Of a stretch of 64,000 nucleotides of DNA, positions 36,729 through 46,509 are shown one piece after another. The DNA is taken from assembly GCF_024170285.1 (NCBI RefSeq), contig NZ_JALJXV010000002.1:523046-587045 (forward strand). Direction: 5' to 3'. Position 1 is the first letter of the stretch, and each line of letters begins with the position of its first letter. The notes beneath the pieces are model-generated. The model searched no databases. It had not been told where the DNA came from and saw only the letters and a program-made list of their open reading frames with translations. The translations under genes were made by a program, and so were the position numbers. The DNA comes from Natronocella acetinitrilica (GTDB taxonomy: Bacteria > Pseudomonadota > Gammaproteobacteria > Nitrococcales > Aquisalimonadaceae).

Positions 36729-37559
36729 ATGCATGATACAGGCGGACTGAGCACGACCAGCGCAAGCTTGCCATCGCTGCCCTACGTCTCTCATGAAATC
36801 CTGTTGGCACTCAACGAGCCGGAAGTGGATATCGCTCGCGTGGCGGAGACCGTCAACCGGGATCCGGCGCTGACTGCGCGTCTGATCTCCATGGCGAACT
36901 CGGCGTTCTTCCGCGGCAAGCAACCGGCCTACTCGGTGGCCGAGGCCATGATGCGCCTGGGCATGAACCGGGTTCGCATGATGGCCGTGAGCATCGTGCT
37001 GGCCCAGCAGCTCGATACCAGCCGCTGCCCTGCCTTCGAGCCGGCCATCTACTGGTACAACGCAATGGCTTGCTCCCATGCTGCAGGCCAGATCGGACGG
37101 TATGTGCCAATAGAGACGGGCGCGGAAGCCGCCCATCTCTGCGGCCTGATGCATTCCATCGGTGAGCTGCTGCTGGTTCACACCTTCCCCGGCGACATGC
37201 AACAGATCCTCTGCGCACTGCATGAAGACCCGACCCAGGAGCCGGCACTGCTGGAGCGGCGGCAGCTCGGCTTCGACCGCTATACCGCCGGTGCCATGCT
37301 GCTGCGGGAGTGGGAACTTCCCGCGGTCATCAGCGACACCATCCAGACTCTGGCAGAACCGGACCAGGTTGACGCGGCCTGGTCGCTGCAGCGCCTGCTA
37401 CGAGGGTCGATGAACTGGGTCGCCGCTGATTTCGACGAGCTACCACTGCAACTCGAGGACCCGGATTACCTCCCCGAGGGCCTTGTGATTCGACTGCGCG
37501 ATGACTGCCAGAAGGAGCAGGCGATGCTGCGGGGGCTCGCCTCGTTGCTTGGACACTGA
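36729..37559 (+). CDS. HDOD domain protein
   Basis: A 276-residue single-domain HDOD protein: ISHEILLAL-like opening, VNRDPALTARLISMANSAFF (residues about 41-60), MRLGMNRVRMMAVSIVLAQQL and CGLMHSIGELLLV. HDOD proteins are relatives of HD phosphohydrolases that usually lack the metal-binding residues and act as signalling scaffolds. The ATG at 36729 is preferred over one 60 bases upstream because GAGG precedes it and the upstream extension is not conserved-looking. The adjacent pabB gene is convergent. A second HDOD gene lies at 40826-42082. Confidence 0.85.
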   Translation: MHDTGGLSTTSASLPSLPYVSHEILLALNEPEVDIARVAETVNRDPALTARLISMANSAFFRGKQPAYSVAEAMMRLGMNRVRMMAVSIVLAQQLDTSRCPAFEPAIYWYNAMACSHAAGQIGRYVPIETGAEAAHLCGLMHSIGELLLVHTFPGDMQQILCALHEDPTQEPALLERRQLGFDRYTAGAMLLREWELPAVISDTIQTLAEPDQVDAAWSLQRLLRGSMNWVAADFDELPLQLEDPDYLPEGLVIRLRDDCQKEQAMLRGLASLLGH

Positions 37560-37568
37560 CATCCCGCA

Positions 37569-38906
37569 TCAGGCCAGCGACAGAAAGGCCCGGGCCTTGT
37601 GCTCGGTTTCCTCGAACTCGGCATCGGCCGTCGAATCGCTGACCAACCCACCTCCAGCCCGGTAGCTGATCTCGCCATCCGCGACAAGGGCGGTGCGAAT
37701 GGCAATGCTGGTATCCATGGCACCGTCGTAGCCCAGGTAACCAACCGCTCCGCAGTAGACACCACGCCGGCCGCGCTCCAGTTCGGCAATGATCTCCATG
37801 GCCCGCCGCTTGGGTGCCCCAGTGATCGACCCCCCGGGGAAGCAGGCCCGCAGGAGCAGTGCTGGCGACGTGGTCGATGGCAGCCTGCCAGTCACCGTAC
37901 TCACCAGGTGATGCACGGTGGGATGGGACTCGACGCGGAACAGCTCCGGCACCCGGATGCTACCGGTCTCGCAGACACGACCCAGATCATTTCGAAGCAG
38001 ATCGACGATCATCAGGTTCTCTGCCCGATCCTTGGGGCTCTCGAGCAATGCCTGCAGCTGGGCAGCGTCCGCCGCCGGGTCCTGCACCCGCGGGCGGGTA
38101 CCCTTGATGGGCCGGGTCTCGACCAGGCCGTCGCGCAATCGCAGGAAACGCTCCGGTGAAATACTGAGCACCGCCCGGCCGGCTTGCTCCAGGTAGGCGC
38201 CGTAGGGGGCGGGGCTTTGCCTGCGCAGAGCCATGTAGGCGGTCAGGGGGTCGCCATGGAAGTCCGCACGATAACGGCGGGACAGATTCACCTGGTAGCA
38301 GTCACCGTCCTGGATATAACGCATCACCCGCTGGAACTGCTCGCGATATGCGGCAGCGTGGGTATCGACCTGGATCGTACTCATCCGGTAATTGCCGAGC
38401 GGCGCCGCCCGTTGAAGCAGCCGGCTCAGTTGCCGGCTTGTCATGGAGGCACCGGGGAGAGTCAATAACCAGGTGGTGCCGGCATCGCGATCTCGCAGCA
38501 CGGCCCAGTCGTAGAGCCCCACCGCCATATCCGGGAGGTCCGCGGACGCAGGCGACGGTTGCGGCAGGTGCACCACAGGGTAACCGAGTTCGTAGCCGAA
38601 GTAGCCCATGGCGCCGCCGGGAAAGGGCCACGGCCCGGCATCCACCCGTCGGCTTGCCAGACGCTCCGCGAGCACGCTGAAGGGATCGCGCCGACTGGCC
38701 TGCCAGACACCGTCACGACGGCGCCACAAACAGCGCCCCCGGCGACTGATGAGCAACTCGCCGGGCGCCGCGGAGATGATGTCGTAGCGCCCGCCGGCGC
38801 CGGCGCTGTCCAGCCACACCAGCCCGCCGCTGCCACGCAATGCCCGGGCGACACAAGCCGGCTCGATCGCATCATCCAGGCGCTCGGCCCTGACGGTTTC
38901 CCTCAT
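37569..38906 (-). CDS. pabB: aminodeoxychorismate synthase component I
   Basis: A 445-residue chorismate-utilising enzyme. The C-terminal domain has the family blocks YCQVNLSRRY-like GDCYQVNLSRRY, SPERFLRLRDGLVETRPIKGTRPR, ENLMIVDLLRNDLGRVCETGS and FPGGSITGAPKRRAMEIIAELE. The lysine of the PIKGT motif marks the PabB branch rather than anthranilate synthase (usually PIAGT). It makes 4-amino-4-deoxychorismate for folate with PabA, which is not encoded here. It stands alone, divergent from fadD. Confidence 0.92.
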   Translation of the reverse strand: MRETVRAERLDDAIEPACVARALRGSGGLVWLDSAGAGGRYDIISAAPGELLISRRGRCLWRRRDGVWQASRRDPFSVLAERLASRRVDAGPWPFPGGAMGYFGYELGYPVVHLPQPSPASADLPDMAVGLYDWAVLRDRDAGTTWLLTLPGASMTSRQLSRLLQRAAPLGNYRMSTIQVDTHAAAYREQFQRVMRYIQDGDCYQVNLSRRYRADFHGDPLTAYMALRRQSPAPYGAYLEQAGRAVLSISPERFLRLRDGLVETRPIKGTRPRVQDPAADAAQLQALLESPKDRAENLMIVDLLRNDLGRVCETGSIRVPELFRVESHPTVHHLVSTVTGRLPSTTSPALLLRACFPGGSITGAPKRRAMEIIAELERGRRGVYCGAVGYLGYDGAMDTSIAIRTALVADGEISYRAGGGLVSDSTADAEFEETEHKARAFLSLA

Positions 38907-39076
38907 CGCCCCCTCTTGTCACACCGCATTCTGGTGGCAGAGTGTACCCGGTCGAGGCCGCGTCGCCATCCATATGCTGGCCAGCCGGAATGGGCATCTG
39001 TAAAGTGTGAATTCATATTCAGATCTTTCATTTCAATCGTCCATCCCGGACGCGAACAAGGAGGTAGCCAGACACC

Positions 39077-40804
39077 ATGGATGACACCATCCGACAGGCA
39101 CAGGCGTTTTACGACAGCAGGCCCTGGTTGGCGCACTACGGCGAGGGAATCGATACGGAATTGAACGCGCTGCCCGACCAGACGCTGGTCGGTCTCATGC
39201 AGCGGGCCTGCGAGCAGTATCGCGAACGCGTCGCCTTCACCATCTGCCTCGACAACGGCCTGCATGCATCCTACAGCTATGGCGATATCGACCGCTTGTC
39301 TGATCAGTTTGCGGCCTATCTCTCCGAAGAGCTGAAGCTGCGCCCAGGTGACCGGGTGGCGGTACAGATGCCGAATTGCCTGGCCTACCCGGTTGCGGTG
39401 TTCGGCATCCTCAAGGCGGGGCTGGTTCTGGTGAACTTCAACCCGCTTTATACCGCCCGCGAGATGAATCTGCAGCTCAAGGACTGTGGCGCGCGGGTGT
39501 TACTGCTGATCGACCTCTTCGCCGACAAGCTCGGCGAAGGGCTGCGTGACACCGACGTGGAACATGTCCTGCTTGCCAGCGTCGCCACCGGGTTTCCCTG
39601 GTTGAAACGTACGCTGATCAGGACGGTGCTGCGCCTGAAGAAACAGATCCCCACCCCCACCGCGCAGACCCAATCCCTGGAGAATGCCCTGAGCCAGGGC
39701 GCAAACTTGCTGAAGGCTGGCAGGTTCTCCCCGGTGGAGCGGGCCACCGACGATCTGGCGGTGCTGCAGTACACTGGCGGCACCACCGGTGTGGCCAAAG
39801 GCGCGATGCTGAGCCACGGCAACCTGCTTGCCAACCTGGCCCAGATCCAGCAAGTGGCGGGGCCGGTGATCCGTCCGGGCAATGAGGTCATCCTCACCGC
39901 ACTACCGCTTTATCACATCTTCGCCTTCAGCTTTAACATGATGACCTTCTTCATGAACGGCTGCCGCAACGTGCTCTGCCCATCGCCGCGTCCACCCAGC
40001 AATCTGCGCAAGGCGTTCGAGACATTTCCGGTGACCAAGTTCTCAGGCGTCAACGTGCTGTTCCACGCGCTTTGTCACGAGGACTGGTTCCGCGGCAAGC
40101 CGCCGGCCATCGACATGACCATCTCCGGCGGGACTGCGCTGCATGCAAGCGTGGCCAAGGAGTGGAAAGAACTGGTCGGCAGCGAACTCTGCGAAGGCTA
40201 TGGCCTGTCCGAAACCAGCCCGGTGGTCTCGGTCAACCAACCCACCGGCCGCATCGTGCTGGGCAGCATCGGACTGCCGGTGCCGGGTACGGATGTGCGC
40301 ATTGTCAATGACGAGGGCGCGCCCGTACCCCAGGGTGAAGCCGGCGAACTGGCAGTGCGCGGCCCACAGGTCTTCAGTGGTTACTGGAACCGTGATGACG
40401 AGACAGCGCAGGCACTACGGGACGGCTGGTTCCTCACGGGGGATGTGGCCACCATGGATGCCGATGGCTACATCCGCATCGTCGACCGAAAGAAGGACAT
40501 GATCGACGTCAGCGGCTTCAACGTATACCCCAATGAGGTCGAGGAAGTGCTGGATGGCCACCCCGGGGTCGCCGAAGTCGCAGTCATCGGTGTGCCCGGC
40601 AAGAACGGCGGTGAGACGGTGCGCGCCTACGTGGTGCGCAAGGATCCGTCACTGACCGAGCAGGCGCTGATTGCCTATGGAAAGGAGCATCTGACCAACT
40701 ACAAGGTGCCAAGGGAGGTGGTGTTTCGCGACGAACTGCCCAAGACCCCCGTTGGCAAGATCCTGCGCAAGGATCTCCGCAAGGAGGCAACGGCGGAGAC
40801 CTGA
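39077..40804 (+). CDS. fadD: long-chain-fatty-acid--CoA ligase
   Basis: A 575-residue adenylate-forming enzyme. The P-loop-like signature is LQYTGGTTGVAKGAMLSHGN; GYGLSETSPVV, GWFLTGDVATMDADGYIRIVDRKKDMI and the C-terminal lysine in LPKTPVGKILRKDLR complete the fold. NVYPNEVEEVL and the overall length match FadD. It activates fatty acids for beta-oxidation and could feed (R)-3-hydroxyacyl-CoA into the PHA synthase. The ATG at 39077 has AAGGAGGTAGCC upstream. Convergent with the second HDOD gene. Confidence 0.94.
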   Translation: MDDTIRQAQAFYDSRPWLAHYGEGIDTELNALPDQTLVGLMQRACEQYRERVAFTICLDNGLHASYSYGDIDRLSDQFAAYLSEELKLRPGDRVAVQMPNCLAYPVAVFGILKAGLVLVNFNPLYTAREMNLQLKDCGARVLLLIDLFADKLGEGLRDTDVEHVLLASVATGFPWLKRTLIRTVLRLKKQIPTPTAQTQSLENALSQGANLLKAGRFSPVERATDDLAVLQYTGGTTGVAKGAMLSHGNLLANLAQIQQVAGPVIRPGNEVILTALPLYHIFAFSFNMMTFFMNGCRNVLCPSPRPPSNLRKAFETFPVTKFSGVNVLFHALCHEDWFRGKPPAIDMTISGGTALHASVAKEWKELVGSELCEGYGLSETSPVVSVNQPTGRIVLGSIGLPVPGTDVRIVNDEGAPVPQGEAGELAVRGPQVFSGYWNRDDETAQALRDGWFLTGDVATMDADGYIRIVDRKKDMIDVSGFNVYPNEVEEVLDGHPGVAEVAVIGVPGKNGGETVRAYVVRKDPSLTEQALIAYGKEHLTNYKVPREVVFRDELPKTPVGKILRKDLRKEATAET

Positions 40805-40825
40805 GCCTCCACCCGGCGCCACCGG

Positions 40826-42082
40826 TCAGGCGATCAGTAGCCGTTGCGCTTCGGCGATCTCACCCCTGGCCTCCTGCATGATGGAGGCGGAATCCGTGAT
40901 GCCCAGCTCTTCCAGACCGAGCCGGCGATAGGCGCTGGTCTCGCTGATCGCGGGCACCGCAGCCGCGTCGGCGGCCGGCATCGCCGGCCCGCCGGCCATG
41001 GTCTGCACCTGCGCGGTCATGACCAGGTCGCCGTAATCGCCACCGGGCGCATCCACCTCCCGCATCCAGTCTTCCGCCGCCAGCGGCACGGCAATCAGAT
41101 CCTCGGGGAAGTTCCAGCGACGCAGGATCATGCTGCCAACCTGCCCCCGGTATTCGCGGATCGTCTCTTCAAGCAGACCCGGATCCTTGACCAGGGCCGG
41201 ATAGGACGCCGCATTGGTCAACATGGGAATCACGCCGATGTCGTGCACCAGGCCCGCCAGCAGGGCACGGTCGGGGGCGAAGCCACTGAGCTTGCGCGCC
41301 AGCACCTGGGAAGTCGCTGCAACCAGGGAGCTGTGCATCCACAGTTCCACCATGCGCTTGTTCACCAGGGGATTGCTGGAATGAAAAACCGCCTTCAGGG
41401 CAATTGCGGTCACCACTTCCCGGGTGGTGGACAGGCCAAGCCGGGTGATGGCGGGCTGCAGGGCGTCGACGTCCCGCTGTCCGCCGAAAGCCGCACCATT
41501 GGCCGCCTGTATGAGCCGTGCCGCGATAACCGGATCGGACTGGAGAATACGCGCCAGGTCCGCCGGGCCAGCTTCATGCTCTGCGATTGCCTGCTGCACA
41601 CGCACGGCGATATCCGGCATGCTCGGCAACTCCAGGCGATCGTTCATCAGATCATCGAACAACCGATAGAACAGGGCGTCGCCATCGCCGCCCTCGGGAC
41701 TCACCTCCGCCACCTCGGCCTCTGGCAGCCTGCTGCTGGCAAGGAGTTGCTGGATACGGGCGGCGGACAGACGAATCAGTTTGACATCGGTGCCGGCCAC
41801 GGCATGGCTGTCGAACGGCGCCGTGCGGGCCAACGGCTCCGGCGCCACGCCGGCGTTGCCGGTTCCGGTCATGGTGCGACGGGCGTTATCGCCGTCCACC
41901 AGCACCACCGTTCCCGAGAGTACGTAGCGGGCATAGCCGTCGGCACCGCCACGACGGAAGATCACCGTCTTCGCCGGGACCTCCTCGATCTCTACCTCGC
42001 CGGCCAGGGCCTGCAGGGCCTCCGGCGTCAATTCACGCAGAGGCACTAGGTTTTCAAGCAATTCCGGTTCAATTCTCGCCAT
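40826..42082 (-). CDS. cyclic-nucleotide-binding-like plus HDOD domain protein
   Basis: A 418-residue protein. Residues 10-125 resemble a cNMP-binding beta-roll (LVPLRELTPEALQALAGEVEIEEVPAKTVIFRRGGADGYARYVLSGTV, given here in part as domain evidence), but lack a clear phosphate-binding cassette, so nucleotide binding is doubtful. Residues 165-375 form an HDOD domain (LPSMPDIAVRVQQAI, LAGLVHDIGVIPML). The ATG at 42082 starts MARIEPELLENL at the domain edge. It is divergent from the patatin gene. Function: signalling scaffold by family, otherwise unknown. Confidence 0.84.
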   Translation of the reverse strand: MARIEPELLENLVPLRELTPEALQALAGEVEIEEVPAKTVIFRRGGADGYARYVLSGTVVLVDGDNARRTMTGTGNAGVAPEPLARTAPFDSHAVAGTDVKLIRLSAARIQQLLASSRLPEAEVAEVSPEGGDGDALFYRLFDDLMNDRLELPSMPDIAVRVQQAIAEHEAGPADLARILQSDPVIAARLIQAANGAAFGGQRDVDALQPAITRLGLSTTREVVTAIALKAVFHSSNPLVNKRMVELWMHSSLVAATSQVLARKLSGFAPDRALLAGLVHDIGVIPMLTNAASYPALVKDPGLLEETIREYRGQVGSMILRRWNFPEDLIAVPLAAEDWMREVDAPGGDYGDLVMTAQVQTMAGGPAMPAADAAAVPAISETSAYRRLGLEELGITDSASIMQEARGEIAEAQRLLIA

Positions 42083-42267
42083 ATCCTGTCCCGAGGTTTT
42101 TATGTCGCTGCCTGGGAGCGCGCAGCCCCGACCCTTTCCCCGATGGTAGCGAACAGGGCTGCGTGGAAACGCGCCCGCGATCACATTCCAGGCACTCGAC
42201 CCGTAGCGGTTCAGCGGCATAGCTGCGAGAGTAAGTGTGCAGACCGACCCACGGGAGAGCGACGCGC

Positions 42268-43311
42268 ATGAGACTGACTGGACTCCGGCGCATGGGCTGG
42301 GGGCTGGCACGCTCCCTGGGCCGCCCCTCTCTTGCCCTGGCGCTGCAGGGTGGTGGCAGTCACGGTGCCTTCACCTGGGGGGTACTCGATCGCCTGCTGG
42401 AAACCCGCGTATCCATACTCGGCATCAGCGGCGCCAGCGCCGGGGCACTCAATGCGGCGGCACTGGCCTGTGGGCTGGTTCAGGGCGGCCATGACGGTGC
42501 CCGGCGCACACTGGAGGCTCTGTGGCTGGGCGTGGCCGAGCAGGCCCGCAGCGGCCCCCTGCAGAGCACGCCGCTCGATCACTTACTGCACGGCTGGAAC
42601 CGGGATTACTCGCCGGGATTCGTGCTGCTGAAAAACCTGAGTCGTCTGGCTTCTCCCTACCAGTTGAACCCCGGCGACTACAATCCGCTGGTGCAGTTAC
42701 TGGAGAAGTTCATCGACTTCGATGCGCTGCGACATCGGCACGCGCCGCCCCTGTTCATCGCCCTCACCAACGTGCGTAGCGGCCGGCTCGTCCTGCACAG
42801 GAATCAGGACCTGCGGCCGCGGTCCCTGCTCGCCTCCGCCTGCCTGCCGTTGCTGTTCCAGGCGATAGAGATCGACGGGGAGCACTACTGGGACGGCGGC
42901 TACACCGGTAATCCACCGCTGTTCCCGTTGCTGCTGGAAACCCCGGCCAATGATCTGCTGGTGGTGCAACTCGCACCCGACCGCCATGAAGCCGTACCCA
43001 CCCAGGTTTCCGGGATTGTGGATCGCGCCAACGAAATCGCCTTTCAGTCGACACTCACCCGGGAGCTGCAGATCCTCGCGGGACTGCGGCGCGCGGGCCG
43101 GCTGCGGGGAGGCAGCGGCATTTTCCTGCACCGCATCAGCGCCGACGAGGATGTGGCGGGACTTGGCGGCACCAGCCGGATCAATGCCGACCGGGCCTTC
43201 CTTGAACACCTTCGGGACCAGGGCCGGCAGCGGGCCGATGAGTGGCTGTCGTCACAAGGCGGCCATATCGGCGGAACACCAACCACGCGTCTGGACGATT
43301 TTCTGGTGTGA
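42268..43311 (+). CDS. patatin-like phospholipase family protein
   Basis: A 347-residue patatin-type lipase. The oxyanion loop is LQGGGSHGAFTWG, the nucleophile serine is in ISGASAGALNAAAL (GxSxG), and the catalytic aspartate is in YWDGGYTGNPP. All three elements are intact, so it should be an active Ser-Asp hydrolase. No signal peptide is evident, only a basic N-terminus. The ATG at 42268 is used, preceded by GGGAGAGCGACG. Besides phospholipids, PHA-related lipid is a conceivable substrate given the locus, but that is speculation. Confidence 0.88.
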   Translation: MRLTGLRRMGWGLARSLGRPSLALALQGGGSHGAFTWGVLDRLLETRVSILGISGASAGALNAAALACGLVQGGHDGARRTLEALWLGVAEQARSGPLQSTPLDHLLHGWNRDYSPGFVLLKNLSRLASPYQLNPGDYNPLVQLLEKFIDFDALRHRHAPPLFIALTNVRSGRLVLHRNQDLRPRSLLASACLPLLFQAIEIDGEHYWDGGYTGNPPLFPLLLETPANDLLVVQLAPDRHEAVPTQVSGIVDRANEIAFQSTLTRELQILAGLRRAGRLRGGSGIFLHRISADEDVAGLGGTSRINADRAFLEHLRDQGRQRADEWLSSQGGHIGGTPTTRLDDFLV

Positions 43312-43442
43312 CTGCCGGCGGCGCAGGGCTATTGCCATGCTCGCGATGGTGACAAGGGCGCAGCGCTTCCATAAGCTTTGCCGTGCTCGCGCCGGCAAGG
43401 CTGGCGCGGCCGACGAATCACCATTGGGGAGCGAGACAGTTC

Positions 43443-44183
43443 ATGGCAGGTCACAGCAAATGGGCCAACATCCAGCATCGCAAGAAGGCGCAGGATGCCA
43501 AGCGCGGCAAGATCTTCACCCGCATGATCCGGGAGATCGCTGTCGCCGCGCGCATGGGTGATCCGGACCCGGCCAGCAACCCGCGTCTGCGCCTGGCGGT
43601 TGACCGCGCGCTGTCGGTCAACATGCCCAAGGACAACATCGAGCGCGCCATCAAGCGCGCCTCCGGCCAGGACGACTCGGCCATTTACGAGGAAATTCGC
43701 TACGAGGGGTATGGCCCGAATGGCGTGGCGGTGATGGTCGACTGCATGACCGACAACCGCAACCGCACCGTGGCAGAGGTGCGCCATGCCTTCTCGAAGT
43801 TTGGCGGCAACCTGGGCACCGACGGCTCGGTGGGGTTCCTGTTCTCCAAGGCCGGTGTGATCACGTTTCCGCCGGACACCGAGGAGGATGCCGTCATGGA
43901 AGCGGCCCTGGAGGCCGGCGCGGAGGATATCCTCACCAACGAGGATGGATCCATCGAAGTACTCACCAGCCCGGACGAATTCATGGCCGTGCGCGATGCC
44001 CTGCAGGCCTCTGGCCTTGAGCCCGCAGACGCCGAAGTCACCCAGCGCCCGGCAACCACGGTGGCCGTGTCCGGCGACCAGGCGGCAACGATGATCAAGA
44101 TGCTCGACATGCTGGAAGACCTGGACGATGTGCAGAACGTCTATCACAACGCCGACATCGATCAGGATGCCTACGATGCCTGA
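43443..44183 (+). CDS. yebC: YebC/PmpR family transcriptional/translational regulator
   Basis: A 246-residue protein starting [20 protein letters not shown], the invariant opening of the YebC/TACO1 family, with [16 protein letters not shown] and [15 protein letters not shown] further on. Members have been described as DNA-binding regulators and as factors that relieve ribosome stalling. It starts the widely conserved yebC-ruvC-ruvA-ruvB cluster, with 17 bases to ruvC. Confidence 0.96.
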   Translation: MAGHSKWANIQHRKKAQDAKRGKIFTRMIREIAVAARMGDPDPASNPRLRLAVDRALSVNMPKDNIERAIKRASGQDDSAIYEEIRYEGYGPNGVAVMVDCMTDNRNRTVAEVRHAFSKFGGNLGTDGSVGFLFSKAGVITFPPDTEEDAVMEAALEAGAEDILTNEDGSIEVLTSPDEFMAVRDALQASGLEPADAEVTQRPATTVAVSGDQAATMIKMLDMLEDLDDVQNVYHNADIDQDAYDA

Positions 44184-44200
44184 GTCGGGAGGCCCGGTGC

Positions 44201-44710
44201 ATGAGCCGCATACTCGGCATTGACCCCGGCTCCAGGGTGACCGGCTTCGGCATCGTGGAAAGTGCCGGCCGGGGGTTTCGCTATGTCACCAGTGGCGTGA
44301 TACGCACGGCGTCGGCCACGTTCCCGGAGCGGCTGCGGATCATATTCGAGGATCTCACCGCCCTGATCCATGAGCACCAGCCAGAAGCGCTGTCGGTGGA
44401 GCAGGTACACGTTCGCCATAATGTTTCATCGGCGCTGAAGCTCGGTCAGGCCCGGGGCGCGGCCATCTGTGCCGGTGCGGTGCTGGGCCTGCCGGTGCAC
44501 GAATACACACCGGCGGAAGCCAAGCAGGCACTGGTGGGCCAGGGTTCGGCGGACAAGCAGCAGGTCCAGATGATGGTGCGCCTGCTGCTGGAGCTGCCCA
44601 CGGCGCCGCCGGAGGACGCCGCCGACGCCCTGGCAATGGCCCTGTGCCATCTGCACCAGAGCCCTTTCAGTCGCCGGGTCGCCCAGGCCACGGCAAAACA
44701 ATGGAAGTGA
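44201..44710 (+). CDS. ruvC: crossover junction endodeoxyribonuclease RuvC
   Basis: A 169-residue Holliday junction resolvase. The acidic catalytic residues are in [15 protein letters not shown] (D7), [22 protein letters not shown] and, near the C-terminus, [16 protein letters not shown]. It cuts junctions moved by RuvAB, whose genes follow at 10 bases. Confidence 0.97.
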   Translation: MSRILGIDPGSRVTGFGIVESAGRGFRYVTSGVIRTASATFPERLRIIFEDLTALIHEHQPEALSVEQVHVRHNVSSALKLGQARGAAICAGAVLGLPVHEYTPAEAKQALVGQGSADKQQVQMMVRLLLELPTAPPEDAADALAMALCHLHQSPFSRRVAQATAKQWK

Positions 44711-44720
44711 ACCCTTCACC

Positions 44721-45326
44721 ATGATCGGACGCCTGCAGGGACATCTCGCCGAGAAACAGCCGCCCGCGCTACTGCTTGACGTGGCCGGTGTGGGTTACGA
44801 GATAGAAGCGCCCATGTCCACCTTCTACGCGCTGCCAGCCGTGGGCGAGCCGGTGACTCTCTACACCCACCTGTCCATCAAGGATGACGCCCACAACCTG
44901 TACGGTTTTCTGACCCGGCTGGAACGCAGCCTGTTCCGCAGCCTGATCCGGGTCAACGGTGTGGGCCCGAAACTGGCGCTGACCCTGCTCTCGGGCATGA
45001 GCGTGGACGAGTTGATCCACTGCATCCAGCAACAGGATGCCGACAGCCTGACCCGCCTGCCGGGGGTGGGCAAGAAGACCGCACAGCGGCTGGTGATCGA
45101 ACTGAAGGACGGTTTGAACAACCTCGGTGGCGGCGGCGCCCTGCCAGGCGTTGGCGGCAAGGCCCGGACGGCCCCCGCGGGCGACGCCAGCAGTGACGCC
45201 ATTGCCGCCCTCGTGGCCCTGGGTTATCGCCCCGCGGAAGCGAGCAAGCTGGTCTCACGGGTGGATGCCACGGACCTGCCCAGCGAGGAAATCATCCGAC
45301 TGGCCCTGCAGAACACGGTAAGATGA
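44721..45326 (+). CDS. ruvA: Holliday junction branch migration protein RuvA
   Basis: A 201-residue protein with the RuvA order: an OB-fold start ([20 protein letters not shown]), two helix-hairpin-helix motifs ([16 protein letters not shown] and [18 protein letters not shown]), a glycine/alanine-rich linker and a C-terminal domain that contacts RuvB ([20 protein letters not shown]). It forms a tetramer on the four-way junction. Confidence 0.97.
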   Translation: MIGRLQGHLAEKQPPALLLDVAGVGYEIEAPMSTFYALPAVGEPVTLYTHLSIKDDAHNLYGFLTRLERSLFRSLIRVNGVGPKLALTLLSGMSVDELIHCIQQQDADSLTRLPGVGKKTAQRLVIELKDGLNNLGGGGALPGVGGKARTAPAGDASSDAIAALVALGYRPAEASKLVSRVDATDLPSEEIIRLALQNTVR

Positions 45327-45372
45327 TCGACGGCACACAGGCCAATCGAACAGCGCCACTGCGAGTTGCTCC

Positions 45373-46437
45373 ATGATCGAACCGGATCGCCTGGTTACCG
45401 TTTCCGCCAACGCCGATGACGAAGCCATCGAGAAGGCGCTGCGTCCGCGCCGACTGGCCGACTACGTGGGCCAGCCGGCCATGCGCGAACAAATGGAGAT
45501 CTTCATCCAGGCTGCCCGCAATCGTGACGAGGCGCTGGATCATTTGCTGATCTTCGGCCCGCCAGGTCTTGGCAAGACCACACTGGCGCACATCGTCGCC
45601 AACGAAATGGGTGTGAGCCTGCGCCAGACTTCGGGGCCGGTGCTGGAGAAGGCGGGCGACCTTGCTGCCCTGCTCACCAACCTCGAACCCGGCGACGTGC
45701 TGTTCGTGGATGAGATCCATCGCCTCAGTGCACCGGTGGAAGAAGTGCTCTACCCGGCCATGGAAGACCAGAAAATCGACATCATGATCGGCGAGGGCCC
45801 CACGGCACGCTCCATCAAACTGGACCTCCCACCCTTCACCCTGGTGGGAGCCACCACACGGGCCGGGCTGCTGACCTCGCCGCTGCGGGCGCGCTTCGGC
45901 ATCGTGCAGCGGCTGGAATACTACGGCGCCGATGACCTGGCCTACATCGTCACCCGGTCGGCGCAGTTGCTGAAACTCCCGCTTGAGGAGGCCGGCGCGA
46001 GGGAAATTGCTCGCCGTGCGCGGGGCACGCCGCGTATCGCCAATCGACTGCTGCGCCGGGTGCGGGATTTCGCCGAGGTCAAGGCAGACGGTCGTATCAC
46101 CGCCGAGGTGGCCGACGCGGCCCTGCGCATGCTCTGCGTGGATGACAGCGGCTTCGACGAGCAGGATCGGCGCCTGCTGCTGACCATCATGGACAAGTTC
46201 GACGGCGGGCCGGTGGGGCTGGACAACCTGGCGGCGGCCATCGGTGAAGAGCGCGGCACCATCGAGGAGGTGCTGGAGCCCTACCTGATCCAGCAGGGCT
46301 TTATCATGCGCACCCCCCGCGGCCGCATGGCAACCGCCAATGCCTATACTCATTTCAACCGTCCGCCTCCGGGGCGTATCGTCACCGAGTCGCGGGATCT
46401 TTTCTCCGAGCAAAAGGATGGAACGCCGCACGGCTGA
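45373..46437 (+). CDS. ruvB: Holliday junction branch migration ATPase RuvB
   Basis: A 354-residue AAA+ helicase motor. Walker A is [14 protein letters not shown], Walker B is LFVDEIHRL, sensor 1 lies in [11 protein letters not shown] and the arginine-finger region in SPLRARFGI; the C-terminal winged helix ends with [13 protein letters not shown]. The opening [14 protein letters not shown] is typical. It completes ruvCAB. Confidence 0.98.
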   Translation: MIEPDRLVTVSANADDEAIEKALRPRRLADYVGQPAMREQMEIFIQAARNRDEALDHLLIFGPPGLGKTTLAHIVANEMGVSLRQTSGPVLEKAGDLAALLTNLEPGDVLFVDEIHRLSAPVEEVLYPAMEDQKIDIMIGEGPTARSIKLDLPPFTLVGATTRAGLLTSPLRARFGIVQRLEYYGADDLAYIVTRSAQLLKLPLEEAGAREIARRARGTPRIANRLLRRVRDFAEVKADGRITAEVADAALRMLCVDDSGFDEQDRRLLLTIMDKFDGGPVGLDNLAAAIGEERGTIEEVLEPYLIQQGFIMRTPRGRMATANAYTHFNRPPPGRIVTESRDLFSEQKDGTPHG

Positions 46438-46509
46438 TCCAGCCGTTTCTGCCGGGGACGTCGCTGTCACGGCCGGCAGCGTGAGCCCGCACGCATCCGG
46501 ACGCCATGT